DNA from: an uncultured Oscillospiraceae bacterium
Lineage (GTDB): Bacteria; Bacillota; Clostridia; Oscillospirales; Oscillospiraceae
Assembly (NCBI GenBank): GCA_934546725.1
Contig: CAKTED010000111.1
Coordinates: forward strand, 1 to 5,884
Direction: 5' to 3'
DNA: 5,884 nt
Part shown: positions 1-5,396 of the stretch, piece after piece
How the letters are laid out: each line of letters starts with the position of its first letter
Position numbering within the stretch: the stretch's first letter is position 1
The notes under the pieces: model-generated
Databases searched by the model: none
What the model was told of the DNA's origin: nothing
What the model saw: the letters and a program-made list of their open reading frames with translations, nothing else
Made by a program: the position numbers and the translations under genes

Positions 1-89
1 TTTTTCCGAGGTACAGAAGGTGAATTGCCCCGCAGGGGCAAGAGAAGCCCCTCTGGAGGGCGCCCCCGGAAAAAACGGGATCTGATTTT
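1..89. other. Non-coding leader with two small GC-rich hairpins
   Basis: No gene is supported here. Two short inverted repeats are visible: TTGCCCC-GCA-GGGGCAA at 25-41, and GCCC...GGGC at 47-61. A short A-run follows at 70-75. Frame 1 stays open from base 1 to a TAA at 184-186, but the translation is rich in Arg, Gly and Pro and runs straight through the dispersed repeat that follows, so I read it as accidental. The segment could be the downstream flank (a degraded terminator) of a gene left of the window, or another intergenic repeat. The sequence alone does not decide. Confidence 0.35.
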
Positions 90-90
90 A

Positions 91-160
91 TTCCGTCATC
101 TGCGGATGACGGAACTCTGTGAGACTGCCTGCATAATAAAATCGCAAAAAAGCTTTTTCG
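91..160 (+). repeat. Dispersed 70-bp repeat (family II), copy 1
   Basis: This segment matches 2126-2195 in the same orientation. By hand count the first 60 positions agree at 51, about 85%, and the tails match after a one-base shift. It opens with a perfect hairpin, TTCCGTCATC (91-100), loop TGCG, GATGACGGAA (105-114). A conserved CTCTGYGAGACYGCCT stretch follows (115-130), and it closes on an A/T palindrome, AAAAAGCTTTTT (147-158). It sits about 60 bp upstream of the padR promoter. No protein-coding role is likely. It could be a non-autonomous mobile element, a REP-like sequence or a transcript-end structure. Confidence 0.7.
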
Positions 161-222
161 ACAGTCCATTATTTTTTATTATATAACCGCCTGTGAAATT
201 TTGCAATATAAGCCATGCACTA

Positions 223-251
223 TTGACAGAAGGACAATATCGTTATATGAT
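223..251 (+). promoter_or_regulatory. Sigma-A-type promoter of the padR-DUF2812 operon
   Basis: A consensus -35 box TTGACA (223-228) and a near-consensus -10 box TATGAT (246-251, 5/6) are separated by exactly 17 bp. Transcription would start near 258, leaving a short leader before the ATG at 285. The -10 box lies inside the palindrome at 235-268, so a protein bound there would block RNA polymerase directly. Confidence 0.8.
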
Positions 252-268
252 ATCAATACATGATATTG
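235..268. promoter_or_regulatory. Palindromic operator, probable PadR autoregulatory site
   Basis: This is a 34-bp imperfect inverted repeat centred between 251 and 252. The outer arms CAATATC (235-241) and GATATTG (262-268) match perfectly, and a GATATC palindrome (249-254) lies at the exact centre. In total 12 of 17 paired positions are complementary. The ATGATAT half-site also recurs as a direct repeat at 247 and 260, 13 bp apart. PadR-family repressors are known to bind AT-rich dyads at their own promoters. That this site is bound by the adjacent PadR protein is inferred from position and symmetry. Confidence 0.6.
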
Positions 269-269
269 C

Positions 270-277
270 GGGGTGAG
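270..277 (+). promoter_or_regulatory. Ribosome binding site that sets the padR start
   Basis: GGGGTGAG lies 7 nt before the ATG at 285, a normal Shine-Dalgarno spacing. An in-frame GTG at 273 falls inside this motif and has no purine-rich site of its own upstream, so the ATG at 285 is preferred. Confidence 0.6.
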
Positions 278-284
278 TGAGCGG

Positions 285-605
285 ATGCCGAAGCGGGCGC
301 TTGAAAATCTTACGGAGAGCATGTTTTACGTTCTCATGGCCTTTATGAGAGAGCCAATGTGCGGACTTGAGGCGGCGCAGCTTATCGAGCGGCGCAGCGG
401 AGGCCGCGTCCGCATCGGCCCCGCAACGCTCTATACGATCCTGGGCAAATTTGAGAAGGAAAAATACATCAGGGAAACCTCCGTTGAAGGCCGCAAGCGC
501 ACCTATGAGCTTACGGAGCGCGGCCGCGCGGCCTATACCGCGGAGCTGGAGCGTCTGCGCAGCTGCCTGCGCGACGCCGGGGAGGAGGAAAACCACAATG
601 AGTGA
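285..605 (+). CDS. PadR-family transcriptional regulator
   Basis: This is a small cytoplasmic DNA-binding protein of 106 residues, within the usual 100-120 for short PadR proteins. The PadR winged helix-turn-helix is clear. The first helices cover residues 11-35 (the ESMFYVLMAF stretch and GLEAAQLIERR). The recognition helix is at about 45-61 (GPATLYTILGKFEKEKYI). The wing is at about 64-77 (EGRKRTYELTERG), and a C-terminal helix at about 81-98 is the likely dimer interface. PadR proteins normally act as dimeric repressors of a neighbouring gene. The next gene starts at 598, inside this one (ATGAGTGA overlap), so the two are translationally coupled. The palindrome over the -10 box suggests autorepression. 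The start chosen is ATG 285, 7 nt after GGGGTGAG; GTG 273 would add four residues. The effector is unknown. Confidence 0.93.
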   Translation: MPKRALENLTESMFYVLMAFMREPMCGLEAAQLIERRSGGRVRIGPATLYTILGKFEKEKYIRETSVEGRKRTYELTERGRAAYTAELERLRSCLRDAGEEENHNE

Positions 606-1800
606 CAAAAAGTACGTCTGGCGGCTGCCGCCCTGCCCTGCGCACGACGTTGAGGGAACGGAAAGCTGGCTGTCCGATATGGCAAAGCGGGGCTATATGC
701 TCTCAGGCGACGGATTTTTTCTCGGCTTCGGCATATTTGAAAAGACGCCGCCACGCGACGTCCGCTTTCGGCTTGAGGCGGCGAAAAGGCGCGCCGGCCT
801 GCTGGATAATGAAGACGGCAGCCCGGACGCCGAGGCGCGCGAGCTTGGGGAATCGCTCGGCTGGCGCTATGTGGCCTTGCGCGGAGATTTTCAGATATAC
901 TGCTCGGAGGAGCCTGCCGCGCCGGAGCTGAATACCGACCCCCAGGTTCAGGCGCTGGCGCTGCGGCGGCTCCTGCGTTCCGAGCGCATAAGCGCCATCA
1001 TGAGTCTCGCATGGCTGGCGCTCGCAGCCTGGCTGTTTTTCTGGCGCGGCAGCATCGTGCTCATGTTCCTTGAAAAGGGCTTCTGGCGCGTGCTTGTATG
1101 CGCCGTCATAATAGTCTGGGGCTTTATCGATTCTCTGCTCCGCCTGCGATACCTCCAGCGGCTCAAAAAGCGGCTCTCCGACGGGGTCGAGCCTGAGCAC
1201 GGCAAAAACTGGCGGCGCGGCGCGCTGCGTTACCGCGTGCAGTACGCGGCGTTCATCGTGCTTTCCGCCGCCTTTATCGCAACGCAGCTTGCGGGGCTGC
1301 TGCACCAGGAGGAGCGCATAAGCCTTGACGATTATTCCGCCCCTCTGCCGTTCGCCGGAATGCAGGCACTTGCCGGAGGCGGCGGATACGTCCGCGACGA
1401 GCTCGGCGACTACACGAATTATGTATCGCGGCGCTCGGATGCTTTCACGCGTGACGCCGTGGACTATGCCGAATCGGCTACGCTTACGCTTCCAGACGGC
1501 AGAACGATACGCGGAGGTCTGAGCATTGAATATTATGAAGTGCCGTCGGCTTTTCTGGCGCGCGACGCCGCTCGCGGAATGTATTCCGAGGCGAGGGGAG
1601 GGCGGCGCTATGAGGCCGTCCCGCTCATGCTCGACGGCTGGCCGGAGGAAAACATACGATTTTATACGGACATTTTCCCGACGGCCATAATCCGCTGCGG
1701 TCGAAAGCTTATGCGCGTATCGTTTTATCAGACGTCGGAGGATATTCTGCCGCCAGAGACCTGGGTGCGCATAATGGCCGAAAGCATCCGCGAGGGATAA
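598..1800 (+). CDS. DUF2812 domain membrane protein, PadR-linked
   Basis: This is a 400-residue protein of unknown function. Residues 1-110 fit the DUF2812 pattern: an aromatic start (KKYVWRLPPC), then ESWLSDMAKRGYML, a phenylalanine-rich strand pair (GFFLGFGIFEK), an R-rich strand, GESLGWRYVALRGDFQIY and a short acidic tail. Three membrane segments follow at about 131-149, 164-181 and 214-235. Arg/Lys-rich stretches flank them at 123-130 and 182-193, which predicts a cytosolic N-terminus. The last 165 residues (237-400) would then lie outside the membrane; they look like a folded alpha/beta domain I do not recognise. A strong GGAGGAGG at 581-588, 9 nt before ATG 598, sets the start. The frame stays open upstream to 367, but that stretch is read out of frame through padR. 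DUF2812 genes commonly sit behind padR genes, so this is the likely repression target. A role in membrane stress or envelope sensing is possible but unproven. No terminator follows the stop directly. Confidence 0.88.
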   Translation: MSDKKYVWRLPPCPAHDVEGTESWLSDMAKRGYMLSGDGFFLGFGIFEKTPPRDVRFRLEAAKRRAGLLDNEDGSPDAEARELGESLGWRYVALRGDFQIYCSEEPAAPELNTDPQVQALALRRLLRSERISAIMSLAWLALAAWLFFWRGSIVLMFLEKGFWRVLVCAVIIVWGFIDSLLRLRYLQRLKKRLSDGVEPEHGKNWRRGALRYRVQYAAFIVLSAAFIATQLAGLLHQEERISLDDYSAPLPFAGMQALAGGGGYVRDELGDYTNYVSRRSDAFTRDAVDYAESATLTLPDGRTIRGGLSIEYYEVPSAFLARDAARGMYSEARGGRRYEAVPLMLDGWPEENIRFYTDIFPTAIIRCGRKLMRVSFYQTSEDILPPETWVRIMAESIREG

Positions 1801-1861
1801 AAGGGATTCCGGACCCAGTAAAAACAAGGAATGCAGCCCGCCTCACACTTACCTTCCTGCA

Positions 1862-2096
1862 CGTCATTCAGAGCCTGCGCCAGCAGGCGAAGAATCCCCC
1901 CGTTGGTTCCTCCGGGTAACGACAATGTACTGCTCTGCCCCTGCGTCGTCGCAAAGTACGCTCAGCTTCGCTTCCGTCTTGCGACAAAAGCCTTGCCCGC
2001 TCCCTTGCTCCTCCTTTTCGGGCGCGATCCGCTTCGCAGGGTTCGCGTCCGAGGCGAGGGTTGCAGGATTCCACGGCCTGCGGCCTCTGAATGACG
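1862..2096 (+). repeat. 235-bp dispersed element (family I) with terminal inverted repeats, copy A
   Basis: The ends are perfect 12-bp inverted repeats, CGTCATTCAGAG (1862-1873) and CTCTGAATGACG (2085-2096). Each end carries its own hairpin: GCCTGC-GCCA-GCAGGC (1873-1888) at the left (L) end and GGCC-TGC-GGCC (2075-2085) at the right (R) end. The L end continues with CGAAGAATCCCCCC and the R end, read inward, with CGTGGAATCC. The first 126 bp match copy B (3629-3752, inverted), including an exact 15-bp block at 1943-1957. Both ends match copy C (5397-5617, inverted). No transposase or convincing gene is inside. I saw no clear target-site duplication. It resembles a MITE or another non-autonomous element, and may be transcribed as a structured RNA. 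Confidence 0.72.
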
Positions 2097-2125
2097 GATA
2101 CCTTTACTCTCCGCGTCCCAGGTTA

Positions 2126-2195
2126 TTCCTCCATCTGCGGATGTCGGAACTCTGCGAGACCGCCTCCATAACAGAATCGGAAAAAGCTTTTTCCG
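2126..2195 (+). repeat. Dispersed 70-bp repeat (family II), copy 2
   Basis: This is homologous to 91-160, about 85% over the first 60 positions. The opening hairpin (2126-2149, loop TGCG) has two mismatched pairs here, while the closing palindrome is perfect, CGGAAAAAGCTTTTTCCG (2178-2195). In copy 1 the reverse holds: perfect opening hairpin, imperfect closing palindrome. The last two bases are also the first two of the 23-bp stem that ends the lipoprotein gene. The copy lies 29 bp from the family I element, so two repeat families are stacked in this gap. Confidence 0.7.
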
Positions 2196-2243
2196 CAAAC
2201 TGATGGGCAGGGATTTTGTGAAATCCCTGCCCATCAGTTTGCG
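2194..2243. terminator. Long perfect hairpin, probable bidirectional terminator between convergent genes
   Basis: The arms at 2194-2216 and 2221-2243 are perfect complements of 23 bp around the four-base loop TGTG. On the + strand the stem is followed by ATTTTTC, a usable U-tract for transcripts arriving from padR-DUF2812. On the - strand the hairpin begins 5 nt after the lipoprotein stop codon and runs into GAAAAAGCTTTTTCC, an interrupted U-tract that is itself a palindrome. Its position between two converging genes supports a shared transcription stop. A 23-bp perfect stem is longer than most intrinsic terminators. Confidence 0.8.
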
Positions 2244-2248
2244 ATTTT

Positions 2249-3505
2249 TCAGTTGTACGCCTCATAAACCATAAGCGCGTCGCGGATGGCACGTTTGTCG
2301 CCGTCCGTCACCGTGAAGTCATGGTAATGCCCGTCGCCCTCAAAGCGGACCGTCGCCTCCTTTGAATCTGCGATAGCCCGGAGCAGCTCCACTTCGCTCT
2401 CCCCGACGTCTTCGTCCAGATACTCCCATACGCGCCCGTCGGAATTATCGCGCGTCACGTCTGAGCGATCGAAGCTCTTCGTGAAGCGTGCGTCATCGGC
2501 CACGACGGTAACTTTATCAAAGAGCACCCAATCGGCAGCGGTGTAATTATACACAATGCGCAGCCAGGTGTCAGAGTTATCCCGCCCGATATACGGCAGA
2601 ACGAAGCAGCGCTGATCCGCCGCCCAGCTGCCGCTGCCATAAAAGCTCCATGCGGAGGGATAGTAGAAGGACATGCCGCGTTCCCTGTCCTCATCCTTTG
2701 TCATCCTTGCAAGGAGCGCATCGGCGCGAGCCTTCCGCGCCGCATCGAGCAGCTCGTCAGCCGTATCAAGCACGGCAGCGTTTTCAACAAGCGCCTTTTC
2801 CTTATCGGAAAGGTCTTTAAACGCGGCCTTTGCCGCTTCTATGGCGGGCTCGCTGTCCGCGGTTATCTCTCCAATCGCGTCAATGAGCGCCGAAGCGGCG
2901 GCAGCGCGAAGCTCCGCATACTTATCCTCGGCAGTCCTGAGCAGCTCGGAATTTTTGACGGCGGCCTTGACCTCGTCCGTCAGTTCGTCATAGGCCTTTC
3001 GCGCGGCGGCAATTGCCTCTCCGCTCTCCGGCGAAACCTCGCCGATGGCGGCTATGAGCTTTTCAACAACGCCCGCGCGAAGCTCAATGAGCTTTTCCTC
3101 CGCCTCCTCCAGCTTGTCGGAATTCGTAACAAGCTTCTTTACGTTGGCCGCCGCGCTCTCATAGAGCCTGCGCACGGCGTCCAGCCTCTCGCCGGAGTCG
3201 AGCGTCACGTCGCGTATATCATCGATCGCGCTCATAATGCTCTCCGCCTCGTCCTCGGCAATAAGCCCCTCAAGCTTTTCGCGCGCATCCGTCAGGAGCT
3301 GACCATTCTTCAGGGTCTTTCTGTCCTCATCCGTAAGCGCGGCTACGGCCTCTTCCGCAGCCTCGATGGCCGTTTTGCTGCCCAGTGATACATCGCCTAT
3401 GGCAGAAATAAGCGCGTCGGCAGCCTTGGATTCCGCACTTTGACCGCATCCCGCCAAAGAAAGCGTCATAAGCATCGCAAGCAGCAGTGCAATGACTTTT
3501 TTCAT
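2249..3505 (-). CDS. Secreted lipoprotein with four helical repeats and a C-terminal domain of unknown function
   Basis: This is a 418-residue envelope protein with no recognised enzyme function. It starts with a lipoprotein signal peptide: MKK, a hydrophobic core, and lipobox L17-A18-G19-C20, so mature Cys20 would be lipid-anchored on the outer face of the membrane. Four tandem repeats of about 57 residues follow, at roughly 29-83, 87-143, 146-201 and 203-258. Each has the pattern (A)LI-AIG-V...S...AI-AA..A...L.D..K..V.N...L..A...L. They are Glu/Lys/Ala-rich, probably helical bundles forming a stalk, and lack Cys and Trp. Repeat 2 is the most divergent (SAIDDIRDVTLDSG). Residues 262-418 form a different, aromatic-rich, probably beta domain (PSAWSFYGSGSW, WLRIVYNY, ATVRFEG, YHDFTVTDGDKRAI) that I cannot assign. 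AGGAGGT lies 8 nt upstream of the ATG. It has its own promoter and is likely monocistronic. A surface-binding or structural role is inferred only. Confidence 0.85.
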   Translation of the reverse strand: MKKVIALLLAMLMTLSLAGCGQSAESKAADALISAIGDVSLGSKTAIEAAEEAVAALTDEDRKTLKNGQLLTDAREKLEGLIAEDEAESIMSAIDDIRDVTLDSGERLDAVRRLYESAAANVKKLVTNSDKLEEAEEKLIELRAGVVEKLIAAIGEVSPESGEAIAAARKAYDELTDEVKAAVKNSELLRTAEDKYAELRAAAASALIDAIGEITADSEPAIEAAKAAFKDLSDKEKALVENAAVLDTADELLDAARKARADALLARMTKDEDRERGMSFYYPSAWSFYGSGSWAADQRCFVLPYIGRDNSDTWLRIVYNYTAADWVLFDKVTVVADDARFTKSFDRSDVTRDNSDGRVWEYLDEDVGESEVELLRAIADSKEATVRFEGDGHYHDFTVTDGDKRAIRDALMVYEAYN

Positions 3506-3546
3506 TTGTTCTTACCTCCTGTTTTTATTTGAATATCACAGTCTGT

Positions 3547-3575
3547 ATCATACATCTTTTGTTATCATTTTGCAA
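3547..3575 (-). promoter_or_regulatory. Promoter of the lipoprotein gene
   Basis: On the - strand a -35-like TTGCAA (3570-3575, 4/6) and a -10 box TATGAT (3547-3552, 5/6) are 17 bp apart. Transcription would start near 3540, giving a leader of about 35 nt that contains the AGGAGGT site (3514-3520). It is AT-rich against GC-rich surroundings. The truncated element copy B ends about 54 bp upstream of the -35 box. Confidence 0.65.
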
Positions 3576-3628
3576 GTGCCGCGCCGCGGATGCGCTGAAC
3601 CCGCAGGAGCTCCGCCATTTTCCTGTTA

Positions 3629-3752
3629 TTGTGCAAGGAGGAAGCGGAGCCCCGCGGACTTTGCGACGACGCGGGGGCGGGGCAGTACGGCATTGCTCCC
3701 CTGGCAGAGCCAACAGGGGGATTCTTCGGTCGCTTCGCCCCCTCTGAACGAC
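3629..3752 (-). repeat. Dispersed element (family I), copy B, L end only
   Basis: Read on the - strand this begins GTCGTTCAGAG (3752 downward), continues CCGAAGAATCCCCC and TGTTGG, and carries the exact 15-bp block shared with copy A (3658-3672). Homology fades near 3629 at TTGCACAA, aligned with TTGCGACAA in copy A. No R end is present in the expected place, so this copy is a fragment, or it has decayed on the side next to the lipoprotein promoter. Its end structure is GG.GGC-GAA-GCGACC, close to that of the L end of copy C but not copy A. It lies between the citrate synthase terminator and the lipoprotein promoter. Open frames through it are accidental. Confidence 0.7.
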
Positions 3753-3800
3753 AGCAGATGGCGAGTGCGCAGCAGTACGCGCAATTCGTGGACGCAAAAA

Positions 3801-3834
3801 GCGTGTCCCCGGACCGAAAGGTTCGTGGACACGC
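3801..3834 (-). terminator. Intrinsic terminator of the citrate synthase gene
   Basis: On the - strand a stem of 15 positions (13 Watson-Crick matches, outer 8 perfect: GGACACGC with GCGTGTCC) closes a four-base TTTC loop. It is followed at once by TTTTTG. The stem starts 5 nt after the stop codon. It separates citrate synthase from the lipoprotein gene downstream on the same strand, which agrees with the latter having its own promoter. Confidence 0.88.
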
Positions 3835-3839
3835 CGATA

Positions 3840-5237
3840 TCAACGCTTTTCCAGCGGAATATATTCCTTTTTCTTTGACAGCGCGCGGTACGCCGGACGC
3901 ATGATGCGGTTGCGCGGGTTCGTGACCTCCTCAATGCGGTGCGCGCACCAGCCGACCATTCTTGCCGTGGCGAAAAGCGGCGTGAACAGCTCCTCCGGGA
4001 TGCCGAGCATATCGTAAACAAAGCCGGAGTAAAGGTCCACGTTCGCGCAGATGACCTTGTCGCTCTCCGTTTCGGAGAAAAACACTCTGGGCGCAAGGCG
4101 CTCCACGGATTCTATGAGCTTCAGCTCATCCATGCGCTCCTTCATCTCCGCCACTTTGCCTGCAAAGCGCTTGAGCATGACGGCTCGCGGGTCGGAGAGC
4201 GTATAAACCGCGTGACCCATTCCGTAAATAAGGCCGCTGCCGTCTCCGGCGTCTCCGCGCAGGATGCGGCGCAGCTCATTTTTCACCTCATCATCGTCAG
4301 CCCAGTCCTTCACGTCCTCCCGTATATGGCGGAACATGTTCGTGACCTTGATGTTCGCACCGCCGTGACGCGGTCCCTTCAGTGAGCCGACAGCCGCCGC
4401 AATGGCGGAGTAGATGTCCGTACCTGTAGAGGATACCGCGCGGCAGGTAAAGGCGGAGTTGTTGCCGCCGCCGTGCTCCGCGTGAAGCACGAGGCAGAGA
4501 TCGAGCAGCTTCGCCTCCTCGCGCGTGAAGGAATTATCGCGGCGAATGGAATACAGGAAGTTTTCCGCAAGACTCATGTGTGGCTGCGAATGGTGCAGAT
4601 ACAGGCCCTCGCGGTCATAATAATGGCGCTTTACGGCATAGGCGTGCGCAACGATCATCGGCGTGCGCGCAACAAGCCGGGCGGACTTGAAAAGCTCGGA
4701 CTCCAGCCCCTGCCGCTCCGGCTCCTTATCGTAGGAATAAAGCGCCAGCACGGAGCGCGCAAGCTTGTTCATAATGTCCGGGCTGGGCGCGCGCAGGATC
4801 ATATCCTCGGAAAAGCCCTGCGGCAGCTCGCTCCACTCGTTGATGATGCTCTTGAATTCGGCCAGCTGCTCCTTCGTTGGCAGCGCGCCGAAGAGGATAA
4901 GGTAGGCCGTCTCCTCAAAGCCGAAGCGCTCCTCGCTGATGAAGCCCTCGATAAGGTCGTTTATGTCTATTCCGCGGTAGTAAAGGTGGCCCTCCTGCGG
5001 GATCCTCTCGCCGTCATCGCCGACGGTGTAGCCCTGAACGTTACCTATCTGCGTAACGCCCACGAGCACGCCGGTGCCGTCCGCGTTTCTCAGACCGCGC
5101 TTTATCCTCGGCGAATCGTAGTATTTGGGATCTATGTAGCTGTTTTTTTCAAAATCGTCAATATGGGCTCGCATGAAGCTCTTCGTGCTCTCCACGAGCG
5201 TTTCGGATTCCGCGCCTCCGTGCGGCGTGTACCCCAT
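3840..5237 (-). CDS. gltA: Citrate synthase (citrate/2-methylcitrate synthase family, Si-type)
   Basis: This cytoplasmic enzyme of 465 residues condenses acetyl-CoA with oxaloacetate to citrate. In an anaerobe this probably feeds 2-oxoglutarate and glutamate synthesis. The family catalytic residues are visible: His255 in HAEHGGGNNSAF, His291 in LKGPRHGGAN, His342 in GMGHAVYTLSDPRA and Asp401 in CANVDLYSG. A further conserved segment, ATARMVGWCAHRIEE, spans 423-437. The loop reads GHAVY rather than the GHRVY of many bacterial enzymes. An N-terminal extension of about 55 residues precedes the core, which fits the long clostridial subgroup. I chose ATG 5237: GGGTGA lies just upstream, and the longer frame from TTG 5300 would start inside the promoter spacer. 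A methylcitrate synthase activity cannot be excluded by sequence. The gene is monocistronic, with its own promoter and terminator. The symbol is the generic one for citrate synthase. Confidence 0.95.
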   Translation of the reverse strand: MGYTPHGGAESETLVESTKSFMRAHIDDFEKNSYIDPKYYDSPRIKRGLRNADGTGVLVGVTQIGNVQGYTVGDDGERIPQEGHLYYRGIDINDLIEGFISEERFGFEETAYLILFGALPTKEQLAEFKSIINEWSELPQGFSEDMILRAPSPDIMNKLARSVLALYSYDKEPERQGLESELFKSARLVARTPMIVAHAYAVKRHYYDREGLYLHHSQPHMSLAENFLYSIRRDNSFTREEAKLLDLCLVLHAEHGGGNNSAFTCRAVSSTGTDIYSAIAAAVGSLKGPRHGGANIKVTNMFRHIREDVKDWADDDEVKNELRRILRGDAGDGSGLIYGMGHAVYTLSDPRAVMLKRFAGKVAEMKERMDELKLIESVERLAPRVFFSETESDKVICANVDLYSGFVYDMLGIPEELFTPLFATARMVGWCAHRIEEVTNPRNRIMRPAYRALSKKKEYIPLEKR

Positions 5238-5242
5238 CGATA

Positions 5243-5248
5243 TCACCC
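5243..5248 (-). promoter_or_regulatory. Ribosome binding site that sets the citrate synthase start
   Basis: GGGTGA on the - strand ends 5 nt before ATG 5237, within AAAGGGTGAT. It supports the ATG start over the upstream in-frame TTG at 5300, which lies upstream of the expected transcription start. Confidence 0.65.
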
Positions 5249-5278
5249 TTTCGTTTTCATAAATGCCGTATTGAGTAT

Positions 5279-5307
5279 ATGATAACCCGTTCCGGCGCAA
5301 AAGTCAA
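5279..5307 (-). promoter_or_regulatory. Promoter of the citrate synthase gene
   Basis: On the - strand, TTGACT (5302-5307, 5/6 to the -35 consensus) and TATCAT (5279-5284, 5/6 to the -10 consensus) are 17 bp apart. Transcription would begin near 5272, about 35 nt before ATG 5237. No strong operator dyad overlaps it. A TGAATGACG motif (5327-5335), like the terminal repeat of family I, lies about 20 bp upstream of the -35 box. Confidence 0.75.
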
Positions 5308-5396
5308 ACACGTTCGGAAATGCATTTGAATGACGTGCGTAGTGCTGACTGCGCAGCGGGGTGCAATGCATAGTGGACGCGGAGACCCAAAGTTTC

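Noticed and set aside
1..186. Open frame in frame 1 from the window edge to TAA 184
   Set aside because: It reads through two hairpins and the whole family II repeat, has Arg/Gly/Pro-rich composition, and shows no domain; a similar peptide arises from the other repeat copy, which explains it.
703..1827. 374-codon open frame antisense to the DUF2812 gene
   Set aside because: It mirrors a high-GC coding frame, has low-complexity Arg-rich content and no ribosome binding site; the + strand gene has a domain, an RBS and operon context.
1831..2094. Small + strand open frame (87 codons) after the DUF2812 gene
   Set aside because: It lies almost wholly inside family I copy A, and equivalent peptides appear in copy B in another context. 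No RBS is evident.
1862..2096. CRISPR array or riboswitch in the repeat-rich gaps
   Set aside because: The repeats are not regularly spaced direct repeats with spacers, and the elements occur both downstream and upstream of unrelated genes in both orientations, which does not fit a riboswitch.
3626..4096. 156-codon - strand open frame across the citrate synthase 3' end and element copy B
   Set aside because: It is out of frame with citrate synthase, crosses that gene's terminator hairpin, and its tail is repeat sequence.
4473..5282. 269-codon open frame antisense to citrate synthase
   Set aside because: It is a shadow of a gene with intact catalytic motifs, with no recognisable domain and no separate promoter.
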